Below are positions 53,464 to 61,664 of a stretch of 64,000 bases of DNA, one piece after another (position 1 is the first letter of the stretch; each line of letters begins with the position of its first letter). Made by a program: the position numbers and the translations under genes. Under the pieces are notes generated by a model. That model had not been told where the DNA came from, searched no databases, and was given only the letters and a program-made list of their open reading frames with translations. Source of the stretch: Marinifilum breve (GTDB lineage Bacteria; Bacteroidota; Bacteroidia; Bacteroidales; Marinifilaceae); NCBI RefSeq assembly GCF_003202155.1, contig NZ_QFLI01000013.1:62001-126000 (forward strand), read 5' to 3'.

Positions 53464-54573
53464 ATGGGAAAATCACAGAGATTAATGGCTTTAGATGCCT
53501 TTCGTGGCTTAACCATTGCTGCAATGATTACGGTAAACACTCCGGGAAGTTGGAGTCATGTTTATGCACCACTTTTACATTCCGAGTGGCATGGGTGCAC
53601 ACCAACTGATTTGGTGTTTCCATTCTTCTTATTTGCTGTAGGTGTTGCAATGTTCTTTGCATTCGGAAAATTTAATCATAAACTAAATGGCAATGCTGGG
53701 AAAAAGATTCTGAAAAGAACAGTTATCATTTTTGGAATTGGATTATTACTAAATGCATTTCCTTTTTTCCATATAAAGTTAGAGAACCTAAGAATTATGG
53801 GAGTTCTGCAACGCATTGCATTGGCCTATGGCTTGGGTAGTTTGTTGTGTCTTGCTTTGAATAAAGCCAGGTTGCTGATCGTTTCTGTCGCTATGCTTTT
53901 TGCGTATTGGGGATTGGTTTATTTTCTTGGCGGTGATCAGCCATACAGTTTGGAGGGGAATCCAACAATTGCTTTCGATGTTGCAATTTTAGGTGAAAGT
54001 CATTTGTATAAAGGATTTGGTCTTCCTTTCGATCCAGAAGGGGTGTTTAGTACACTTCCTGCAATTGTAACCGTTGTATTGGGATATCTCACCGGTAGTT
54101 TGATTTCTTCTTCAGATAGAAAAATGATTGTTCCTAGATTATTAATCTTTGGTGCACTTGGTGTAATTTCAGGTTTGATCTGGAGTATTGGTTTTCCAAT
54201 TAACAAACCAATTTGGTCAAGTTCTTATGTGCTATATACGGCAGGATTGGCTCAATTGGTAATGGCCGTAATGATTTTCTTTATCGACATGTTAGATTAT
54301 AAAAAATGGGCTCATCCATTTTTGGTTTTTGGAATGAATCCTCTTTTCATTTTTGTACTATCTGTAGTTTGGGTAAAAGTGATTATTTATTTGGTTCACT
54401 TTTCTGATGCCTCGGGAAAATCGATAACGGGATATGCCTGGTTGTATCAAAATGCATTTGCATCCTGGGCAGGACCATTAAATGGATCTTTGTTTTTTGC
54501 ACTTTCTCATATCATAGTATACTGGTTAATTGTGTCGTATTTGTATCGAAAGCGTATTTTCATTAAAATATAA
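53464..54573 (+). CDS. Membrane acyltransferase, NagX / heparan-alpha-glucosaminide N-acetyltransferase-like
   Basis: 369 aa with about ten hydrophobic helices. The N-terminal LMALDAFRGLTIAAMITVNTPG and HSEWHGCTPTDLVFPFFLFAVGVAM are the marks of the DUF5009/NagX family, which includes the human lysosomal enzyme that acetylates terminal glucosamine using cytoplasmic acetyl-CoA. In bacteria nagX genes occur with GlcNAc utilisation genes. It may acetylate glucosamine-containing fragments across the inner membrane. Coupled to the SGNH hydrolase gene. Confidence 0.88.
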   Translation: MGKSQRLMALDAFRGLTIAAMITVNTPGSWSHVYAPLLHSEWHGCTPTDLVFPFFLFAVGVAMFFAFGKFNHKLNGNAGKKILKRTVIIFGIGLLLNAFPFFHIKLENLRIMGVLQRIALAYGLGSLLCLALNKARLLIVSVAMLFAYWGLVYFLGGDQPYSLEGNPTIAFDVAILGESHLYKGFGLPFDPEGVFSTLPAIVTVVLGYLTGSLISSSDRKMIVPRLLIFGALGVISGLIWSIGFPINKPIWSSSYVLYTAGLAQLVMAVMIFFIDMLDYKKWAHPFLVFGMNPLFIFVLSVVWVKVIIYLVHFSDASGKSITGYAWLYQNAFASWAGPLNGSLFFALSHIIVYWLIVSYLYRKRIFIKI

Positions 54574-54594
54574 AATAAAGCAACGAAAGTCTAT

Positions 54595-54633
54595 AAAAAA
54601 CGCAAAGAGTAAATTTATTCTTTGCGTTTTTTC
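54595..54633 (+). terminator. Terminator after the nagX-like gene
   Basis: AAAAACGCAAAGA pairs with TCTTTGCGTTTTT; the T run ends at 54632. Confidence 0.85.
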
Positions 54634-54752
54634 TTGCTGCCTTTTTGTTCGTTGACTTCAAGTTGTTACTTGAATTGAGTCACACTTAGGATCAATATTG
54701 GTAAACTGTATGCAAAAATCAATTATGCTTTCTTGGTTTTCAAAATGAAGCT

Positions 54753-54812
54753 TTCGCAAAAAGTTGCGAACAGTTGTGCAATAATTTGCGCAAACTTCCG
54801 CAATTTTTTGCG
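54753..54812. repeat. Array of three palindromes, period 22 bp
   Basis: TTCGCAA-AAAG-TTGCGAA (54753-54770), TGCAA-TAAT-TTGCG (54777-54790) and CGCAA-TTTT-TTGCG (54799-54812). The centres are exactly 22 bp apart (54761.5, 54783.5, 54805.5). Lies between the converging nagX-like and namZ-type genes. Confidence 0.75.
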
Positions 54813-54819
54813 AAAGGCT

Positions 54820-54848
54820 AAAAAAAATGGTCGTTAGAAAACGACCAT
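54820..54848 (-). terminator. Terminator of the DUF1343 gene
   Basis: On the minus strand ATGGTCGT ... ACGACCAT forms a hairpin with a short loop, followed by a T run (A tract 54820-54826 on the plus strand). Confidence 0.85.
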
Positions 54849-54858
54849 GTGTAATACA

Positions 54859-56133
54859 TTAGTACAACCAATATTTTTTTGATTTTTCTTTAAAATCTTC
54901 AGCAGGGATATTCCAAAGGTATTCGATGTCTTTAACCAAGAAATTCTTCGAGAACTCATCTCTTATTTTCTTGTCTCCACAAACTTTATCGAACATGTTT
55001 AAGCGAGCATCATCACACATTTCAAATACGTTTTTGTCTGGATTTAATTTATGTAGTTCTTGTAGTACGTAGAACTGAACTAAAGAAAGATTAGCCTTCT
55101 TAACATCAGTGAAATGAAGTTGTACACCATGTATCATTGTGCCTTTGCTTACTGAATAATAAGGTTTGTAATGAACCGGACGGAAAATTACTCCAGGTAG
55201 AGATAGTTCATTTAAATTAGAAGCTAATTTGTCAGCATTGATCCATTCAGCAGCGAACAGTTCAAAAGGTTGAGTGTACCCAACGCCTATGGATACTGTA
55301 TAAAGTTCACCCAATATTCCTGAAATGGCATAGTAAATGGCAGTATTCGAGTTAGGGATATGAGGTGATGTTGGAACCCATGGTAATCCAGTTTCTGAAA
55401 AAATCATGTCTCGTTTCCAGCCATCCATTTTTACAACAGTTAACTTACATTTTTTACCATCTTTTAATAGCCTTTCTTCATTTAAATAATTTGCAAGTTC
55501 TCCACAGGTTAATCCATATACATATGGAACAGGAAACTGACTTACAAAAGAGATGTAATCAGGTTCGACCAATCCACCTTCAACTTTTAAACCACCGATT
55601 GGGTTAGGACGATCTAAAACAATTAATTCAATATCATTTTCCTGACAAGCTTCCATTGCCAATCCCATTGTGCTTATATAAGTGTACGATCTTACTCCAA
55701 TGTCTTGGATATCGTAAACCAAGGCGTCTAATCCTTTTAGCATTTCAGAATTTGGCTTTTTGTTTTTGCCATAAAGAGAATAAACGGTAAGACCGGTTTT
55801 TTCATCGGTGTAAGTTCCAACTTTAGCACCGGCAGCATGATCTCCTCTAATTCCATGCTCAGGACTGTATAAAGCTTTCACTTCAACATTTGTTGCTTCA
55901 TGAAGCAAATCTATTGTTGAAACAATGTTTTTATTCACTCCTGTCGGATTTGTGATAATACCAATCTTTTTTCCAGACAAAATTTCAAAATTGGATTTTT
56001 GTAGTACATCTATTCCGGTTTCTACAGTTTGAGCATTGGATTGTAACTGGAAAAGCCCTAAAGTAAGTATGAATAATACAATTCTACTTGATAGTGTTGT
56101 TGGTATTCGCATCGTTTTGTTGTTCAGTTTCAT
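54859..56133 (-). CDS. namZ: DUF1343 protein, NamZ-type exo-beta-N-acetylmuramidase
   Basis: An exported protein of 424 aa with a signal peptide (cut near SNA). The family DUF1343 contains NamZ (GH171), which releases MurNAc from the non-reducing ends of peptidoglycan glycan chains. Recognisable parts are IGIITNPTGV, LYSPEHGIRG, LVYDIQDIGVRSYTYISTMG, VLDRPNPIGG and the YAISGILGE region. In-frame ATG codons for residues 1 and 8 are both possible. It is transcribed away from the transglutaminase-like gene, and a TAACATGTATGA word lies between them. Confidence 0.9.
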   Translation of the reverse strand: MKLNNKTMRIPTTLSSRIVLFILTLGLFQLQSNAQTVETGIDVLQKSNFEILSGKKIGIITNPTGVNKNIVSTIDLLHEATNVEVKALYSPEHGIRGDHAAGAKVGTYTDEKTGLTVYSLYGKNKKPNSEMLKGLDALVYDIQDIGVRSYTYISTMGLAMEACQENDIELIVLDRPNPIGGLKVEGGLVEPDYISFVSQFPVPYVYGLTCGELANYLNEERLLKDGKKCKLTVVKMDGWKRDMIFSETGLPWVPTSPHIPNSNTAIYYAISGILGELYTVSIGVGYTQPFELFAAEWINADKLASNLNELSLPGVIFRPVHYKPYYSVSKGTMIHGVQLHFTDVKKANLSLVQFYVLQELHKLNPDKNVFEMCDDARLNMFDKVCGDKKIRDEFSKNFLVKDIEYLWNIPAEDFKEKSKKYWLY

Positions 56134-56214
56134 AGTATCAATAACGGTTTTAACAATTTAGAATGTTGTTTTTTACATTTTTTCATTGCAAAACTAATAA
56201 AATTTCTATTTTTG

Positions 56215-56226
56215 TAACATGTATGA
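56215..56226. promoter_or_regulatory. Candidate operator TAACATGTATGA, site 3
   Basis: Lies in the 113-bp gap between the divergent namZ and transglutaminase-like genes, 20 bp ahead of the latter. Same 12 bases as site 1. Confidence 0.5.
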
Positions 56227-56246
56227 CATCTTAATGGAGTGCTAGA

Positions 56247-57680
56247 ATGACAAAAACCATAACCCACTATTTAATTATTGTCATTACGTTCCTTTGTTTC
56301 TCTTGTGAATCAAAGGATCAGCAAAATGGCAAGTTAAGTCTTTTAATTGAAAGAGGTGACTATAGTGTTGCTTCTAACATGATCAATGATAAGTTAGAAG
56401 ACAAATTCCTCACCGAAGCACAGAGAATAGAATTTTTGCATCAGTTGGATATGATGCGCAGAATAGAAAGAGAGTTCTCTTTATCGGAAGCCGATGTAAT
56501 TGATCATTTGAGTGAATATTTTGGAGATTCAACTACTTTTTATATGCCAAAATGGGAAGAAGATAAATCTTTAGAATTTAGATTGATTAATGGTCAGAAG
56601 AAGTATTTTAAGAATGGTGTTTCGAATCTTTTTAGAGTAAATGAGTTTGCCAAATCCAGAAAAGAAAAGCTTAAAGGGGAGTATGTTGATCCTTTGATTG
56701 CTTATTGTCTGGATCATACCACTGAACTGGTTAAGAAAACAAACGGAGAGGGAGAATTAATAAATCCGGTTAATAACGTATTCGACTACACAATAAAGTT
56801 AAAAGCTGATGCTGTGCCTGCAGGCGAAACAGTTCGTTGTTGGATGCCATATCCTAAAGAAAATCATGCAAGACAGCAAAATGTAGAATTCATTTCGATT
56901 AATTCGGAGTATTACATTATTGCTCCAGATTCTTTGCCACAAAGAAGTATTTACTGTGAAAAAATTGCAGAAGCTGGTAAGGAAACAATATTCAATGTAA
57001 AGTTTAAAACCACATCTTTTGCACAGATATTCTTTCCTGAACAAATGAAAATGAAAGAATACGATAAAACTTCTCTAATCTATATTGAGAATACAAAGGA
57101 ACGAGCTCCTCAAATTGTATTTACTGATAGAATAAAGAAGTTGGCTGACGAGATTTGTGGTGATGAAACTGATCCTTTAAAGCAAGTTGATTTGTTGTAC
57201 AATTGGATTGATATCAATATTCCTTGGGCGAGTGCATTGGAATATGGAATTATGCCTCATATTCCTGGATATGTATTGGATAATATGCATGCAGATTGCG
57301 GTATGCAAACCTTACTATTTATGAGCATGGCTCGATACAGAGGAATTCCTACCAAATGGCAATCGGGTTATATGTTGCATCCTGGATTAGTTAATCTTCA
57401 CGATTGGTGCGAGGTGTATTATGAAGGCATTGGATGGGTACCACTTGATCAATCATTCGAAATGCAGAAAAGTGATGATCAATACGTGCGTCATTTTTAT
57501 AAAACGGGTATTGATGCACATCGTTTAATTGTTAACGACGATTTCTCTAGAGAATTTTACCCAAAGAAAAATTGGCCAAGAAGTGAACCTGTCGACTTTC
57601 AGAGAGGAGAATTGGAATGGAATGGTGGAAATCTGTATTTCAGCGATTGGTCTTATAAAATGAAAGTTAGCTACGAATAG
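56247..57680 (+). CDS. Transglutaminase-like lipoprotein
   Basis: 477 aa. A lipoprotein signal ends at LCFSC. After an all-helical N-terminal region comes a transglutaminase-like cysteine protease core with the triad C351 (ADCGMQ), H385 (LHDWCEV) and D401 (PLDQSF). Proteins of this fold often hydrolyse peptide or isopeptide bonds in bacteria, and here the peptide stems of wall fragments are the likely target. It is followed 1 bp later by the GHL10 gene. Confidence 0.85.
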   Translation: MTKTITHYLIIVITFLCFSCESKDQQNGKLSLLIERGDYSVASNMINDKLEDKFLTEAQRIEFLHQLDMMRRIEREFSLSEADVIDHLSEYFGDSTTFYMPKWEEDKSLEFRLINGQKKYFKNGVSNLFRVNEFAKSRKEKLKGEYVDPLIAYCLDHTTELVKKTNGEGELINPVNNVFDYTIKLKADAVPAGETVRCWMPYPKENHARQQNVEFISINSEYYIIAPDSLPQRSIYCEKIAEAGKETIFNVKFKTTSFAQIFFPEQMKMKEYDKTSLIYIENTKERAPQIVFTDRIKKLADEICGDETDPLKQVDLLYNWIDINIPWASALEYGIMPHIPGYVLDNMHADCGMQTLLFMSMARYRGIPTKWQSGYMLHPGLVNLHDWCEVYYEGIGWVPLDQSFEMQKSDDQYVRHFYKTGIDAHRLIVNDDFSREFYPKKNWPRSEPVDFQRGELEWNGGNLYFSDWSYKMKVSYE

Positions 57681-57681
57681 G

Positions 57682-59142
57682 ATGAAGAAAATTATAGCTA
57701 TAGCACTTCTTATCTCTATGAGTTGTGGAGTATTTGCTAAGAAGAAATCTCTCAAAAGAGAAATGCGTGCGGTTTGGATTGCCACGGTTGATAATATCGA
57801 CTGGCCATCGAAACCAGGTTTAAGTGTAGAGGAGCAAAAAGCGGAGCTAATTGCTCATTTAGATCAACACAAGAAGAATGGGATGAACACAGTAATTTTC
57901 CAGGTTCGTCCGGCTACGGATGCATTCTATAAATCAGATTACGAACCTTGGTCGCAATGGCTAACGGGTGAACAAGGTAAAGCTCCGGAACCATTTTATG
58001 ATCCATTACAATTTGCTGTTGAAGAGTGTCACAAAAGAGCTATGGAACTGCATGCATGGATGAATCCATATAGAGCTGTATTTCTATATAAGGATGCCAA
58101 AACAGATCCAAATCACATTACCAATACCCAACCAGAATTGTTTCTGATTTATGGCAAGCACAAATATTTTAATCCGGGATTACCAGAAACAAGAGATTAC
58201 GTGTCGAAAATTGTTGGCGATGTAGTTCGCAGGTATGATATTGATGCGATTCATTTTGACGATTATTTCTACCCATACAAAATAAAAGATGAGGCTTTCC
58301 CAGATTCAGAAAGTTTTGAGAAGCATGGTGGGAAATTTTATCCAAATCAAATTGATGATTGGAGAAGAGAAAATGTAAATCTTGTAATCAAGCAAATAAA
58401 CGATACCATTAAATCAATAAAGCCTTGGATGCCTTTTGGTATCTCTCCCTTTGGAGTTTGGAGAAACAAAAGTGTTGACAAATCTGGATCTAGAACTCAA
58501 GCTGGTCAAACCAATTACGATGATTTGTATGCTGATATATTGTTGTGGTTGAAGAATGATTGGATTGATTATGTAGCGCCACAAATTTATTGGCATATAG
58601 GTAAAAAGGTTGCCAATTATAAGGTGATTGCAAAATGGTGGAACAAGAATTCATATGGGAAACCATGCTATATAGGTCAAGGAGCATATAGATTAAATCC
58701 TGAATCAAGTATCAAATCATGGCATAGTGCTGATGAGATTGTTCGACAAATAAAATTGAACCGAAAACTTAAAAATGTTGATGGAAGTATGTTTTTCTCT
58801 GCAAAAAACTTTGTAGAAAACAAATTGGGGATAAATGAGGCATTAACAAATGATGTGTATGATTCTCCTGCATTAAATCTGCAAAATACTTTATACCATG
58901 GTGAAATTCCACAAAGTCCTAAGTTAAGATTAGAAGGAAAAATGTTGAAGTGGACAAAATCTGAAAATGCACAATACTATGTGGTTTATCAGAAATTAGG
59001 AAAATCAGAAAAAGTATTTTGTATTACAAGTTTAACTGAGTTGAAGTTACAAAGAGGTCAAACTATCGATGAATACTGTGTTTGTGCTGTAAATAGAGGG
59101 CATTATAAAAGTGGAAAAAGCAACGTAATAGTAAATAAGTAA
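57682..59142 (+). CDS. Family 10 glycosylhydrolase-like (GHL10, DUF187)
   Basis: 486 aa, exported (signal peptide cut near VFA). The TIM-barrel core has REMRAVWIATVDNIDWPS, NTVIFQVRPATDAFY, LHAWMNPYRA and IHFDDYFYPY; the acidic residues of the last segment are probable catalytic groups. A C-terminal fibronectin-like strand region follows. Related enzymes include wall glycosidases acting on denuded glycan strands. It is tightly linked to the transglutaminase-like gene. Confidence 0.9.
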   Translation: MKKIIAIALLISMSCGVFAKKKSLKREMRAVWIATVDNIDWPSKPGLSVEEQKAELIAHLDQHKKNGMNTVIFQVRPATDAFYKSDYEPWSQWLTGEQGKAPEPFYDPLQFAVEECHKRAMELHAWMNPYRAVFLYKDAKTDPNHITNTQPELFLIYGKHKYFNPGLPETRDYVSKIVGDVVRRYDIDAIHFDDYFYPYKIKDEAFPDSESFEKHGGKFYPNQIDDWRRENVNLVIKQINDTIKSIKPWMPFGISPFGVWRNKSVDKSGSRTQAGQTNYDDLYADILLWLKNDWIDYVAPQIYWHIGKKVANYKVIAKWWNKNSYGKPCYIGQGAYRLNPESSIKSWHSADEIVRQIKLNRKLKNVDGSMFFSAKNFVENKLGINEALTNDVYDSPALNLQNTLYHGEIPQSPKLRLEGKMLKWTKSENAQYYVVYQKLGKSEKVFCITSLTELKLQRGQTIDEYCVCAVNRGHYKSGKSNVIVNK

Positions 59143-59258
59143 CGGGTGATATTCATCGATTTTTATTAAAGATGTTCACTTGTATTACAAATATGTGTTT
59201 TTAAACATGTGCGTGTTATCCAATAAATTAACTGATCATTTTTAAATTTGGAATCATG

Positions 59259-59276
59259 TAACATGTAATACCAATT
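59259..59276. promoter_or_regulatory. Candidate operator TAACATGTAATACCAATT, site 4
   Basis: Identical over 18 bases to site 2 and only 15 bp before the start of the SH3-NlpC/P60 gene. Confidence 0.55.
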
Positions 59277-59291
59277 GATTAAGATTAAAAA

Positions 59292-60467
59292 ATGAGATAT
59301 ACTTATTATATACTGATGATTTTGATGATGTTTGCTTGCGGTGGCAATGATAGTGCTATTCAAAAAGCAAATATGTTATCACAGGAAATTGGTAAACGTT
59401 TTGCGCCAGATGGTAGAGAAGCAATTTATACTACAAGTTTTTCTATGAGTAGCAATGGTAGTCTGGTGGTTAGTGGAGAAACATCTTTGCCGAAAGCTAA
59501 GTTAGCGTTGTTTTCATCTTTGGAAGAATTAAATGTTCATTTGGTCGATAGCTTGGTTATGCTTCCAGAGGATAAAATGGGAAATAAGATTTGGGGATTG
59601 ATAAATTTAAGTGTTGTTAATCTTAGATCTCATCCAAAGCATTCGGCAGAGCTTGTTTCGCAAGCTATTATGGGAACTCCGGTAAAGGTCTTAAATAAAA
59701 AGAATTCCTGGTATCAGATTCAAACTCCTGATAAATATATAGCTTGGGTTGATGAAGCTGCTTTGAATTTAAGAACCAAGGAGGAAATGATGGATTGGAG
59801 AAATGCCAAAAGGGTGGTTTTTATTCCTCATTTTCAAGTGGCTAAAGATGAAAAAGGACAGGAAACAATAACAGATATTGTAGCAGGATCAATTTTGGAA
59901 GTTCAGAAAGAAAATTCAAAGTATTTGCTGTTAAATCTACCGGATAAAAGAGAAATCAGATTAAATAAGTCAGATTGTATGGATTTTGATTTATGGAAAT
60001 CTAAAGAAATCAAAGAGCCTGCAATTCTTACTCAATTGGCCAAAGAATTTATGGGTAGACCCTATTTGTGGGGAGGAACATCTTCGAAAGGTGTTGATTG
60101 CAGTGGGTTCGTAAAATCCGTGTATTTTATGAATGGAATAGTATTGGCTCGTGATGCTTCATTACAGTTTCTTCATGGAGACACCATATCTCCTGAACAA
60201 GGGTTTAGAGATTTATCAGAAGGAGATTTGGTGTTTTTTGGTAGAAAAGCAACTGAAAACAAAAAGCAGAGAGTTACTCATGTAGGGATGTATATTAAGG
60301 ATGGAGAGTTTATTCATTCCTCGGGTAGAGTAAAAATAAACAGTTTTGATCCTGAAGCGGAGAACTATAGTAACTATAGAACGGTTACATGGTTGGGAGG
60401 CCGAAGAGTTCTAAATAGATTAGGAGAAGAAGGAATAGTAAGGGTTTCAGAACATCCTTGGTATTAA
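59292..60467 (+). CDS. SH3-domain NlpC/P60 endopeptidase lipoprotein (YkfC-like)
   Basis: 391 aa. The lipoprotein signal ends at MMFAC. Bacterial SH3 domains lie at about 100-235 (VNLRSHPKHSAELVSQ, VLNKKNSWYQIQ). The C-terminal NlpC/P60 domain has GRPYLWGGTSSKGVDCSGF with nucleophile C270 and THVGMYI with H330. The layout matches YkfC-type gamma-D-glutamyl-diamino acid endopeptidases that yield L-Ala-D-Glu, the substrate of the epimerase encoded next. Confidence 0.92.
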   Translation: MRYTYYILMILMMFACGGNDSAIQKANMLSQEIGKRFAPDGREAIYTTSFSMSSNGSLVVSGETSLPKAKLALFSSLEELNVHLVDSLVMLPEDKMGNKIWGLINLSVVNLRSHPKHSAELVSQAIMGTPVKVLNKKNSWYQIQTPDKYIAWVDEAALNLRTKEEMMDWRNAKRVVFIPHFQVAKDEKGQETITDIVAGSILEVQKENSKYLLLNLPDKREIRLNKSDCMDFDLWKSKEIKEPAILTQLAKEFMGRPYLWGGTSSKGVDCSGFVKSVYFMNGIVLARDASLQFLHGDTISPEQGFRDLSEGDLVFFGRKATENKKQRVTHVGMYIKDGEFIHSSGRVKINSFDPEAENYSNYRTVTWLGGRRVLNRLGEEGIVRVSEHPWY

Positions 60468-60481
60468 GATTTAATATAGAA

Positions 60482-61618
60482 ATGAAGTTAGATAGAAGGA
60501 AATTTATAGGAAGTGGTGGATTACTTGCAGGAGGTGCGTGTTTGCTTCCTTTGTTTAGTGCTTGTAATGGTGGAAAAGAAGCTGCAGAGTCCAATTATAC
60601 GGGTTCTGGTTTAAAATTAAGCTTCGAGCCATATGATTTGCAGTTAAAACATGTATTTACCATTGCATCATTTTCAAGAACTACTACACCAGTAATGTTG
60701 GTGAAGATTGAGTGGGGTGGATTTGTTGGATATGGCGAAGCTTCCATGCCTCCGTATTTGGGCGAATCTCATAAAACCGCTACAAAGTTCTTAAGTAGTT
60801 TAAAGCTTGATCAATTTACCGATCCATTTCGTTTAAATGAGATTTTATCCTACGTTGACGGTGTTGCTGAAGGAAATTGTGCAGCAAAAGCGTCTGTAGA
60901 TATTGCATTACATGATTTGATTGGAAAGATTGTAAATAAGCCTTGGTTTCAAATCTGGGGGTACAATCAGGAAGATACACCAGTAACTACATTTACTATC
61001 GGGATTGATAAACCAGAAGTTGTAACTGAGAAGGTCAAAGAAGCAGCTCCATATAAAATGCTTAAGGTAAAAATAGGTCGTGGAAGCGATGAAGAAATGA
61101 TCAATACCATCAGAAAAGTTACCGATGTACCTTTGTGTGTTGATGTAAATCAAGGATGGAAAGACAAGCATGAAGCTTTGGATAAGATTCATTGGTTGAA
61201 AGAACAAGGGGTTGTTTTTGTTGAACAACCAATGGATAAGTATGATTTGGATACTATGGCTTGGCTAACGCAACATAGTCCGCTTCCAACAATTGCCGAT
61301 GAAGGGGTTCAACGTTTGGTTGATGTCCCAAAATTAAAAGGAGCTTATTCGGGAATTAATATAAAGTTGATGAAATGTACTGGCTTACGTGAAGCGCATA
61401 AGATGCTGGATGTTGCCAGAGCTTTGGATATGAAAGTGATGATTGGTTGTATGACAGAAACTTCATGTGGAGTGAGTGCTGCAGCTCAACTTTCACCTAT
61501 GGTAGACTGGGCTGATTTAGATGGGAATCTTTTGATTTCTAATGATCCATATAAAGGGGTAACAGTACAGAATGGTAAGGTGATACTTCCTACTCGATCT
61601 GGGATAGGAATAATATAA
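60482..61618 (+). CDS. Exported dipeptide epimerase (L-Ala-D/L-Glu epimerase)
   Basis: An enolase-superfamily enzyme of 378 aa. The KxK acid/base pair is K195-V-K197 in LKVKIG; metal ligands are in VDVNQGW, FVEQPMD and IADEGV, and a second lysine lies in INIKLMKC. The N-terminus carries RRKFIG followed by a hydrophobic stretch and FSAC, a Tat-type lipoprotein signal, so the enzyme should act outside the cytoplasm. ATG 60482 is preferred over an upstream TTG. It directly follows the enzyme expected to produce its substrate. Confidence 0.92.
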   Translation: MKLDRRKFIGSGGLLAGGACLLPLFSACNGGKEAAESNYTGSGLKLSFEPYDLQLKHVFTIASFSRTTTPVMLVKIEWGGFVGYGEASMPPYLGESHKTATKFLSSLKLDQFTDPFRLNEILSYVDGVAEGNCAAKASVDIALHDLIGKIVNKPWFQIWGYNQEDTPVTTFTIGIDKPEVVTEKVKEAAPYKMLKVKIGRGSDEEMINTIRKVTDVPLCVDVNQGWKDKHEALDKIHWLKEQGVVFVEQPMDKYDLDTMAWLTQHSPLPTIADEGVQRLVDVPKLKGAYSGINIKLMKCTGLREAHKMLDVARALDMKVMIGCMTETSCGVSAAAQLSPMVDWADLDGNLLISNDPYKGVTVQNGKVILPTRSGIGII

Positions 61619-61664
61619 TTGTAACTAAAGATAATTTTGCTAATCTAAATTTAATTTTAACACT

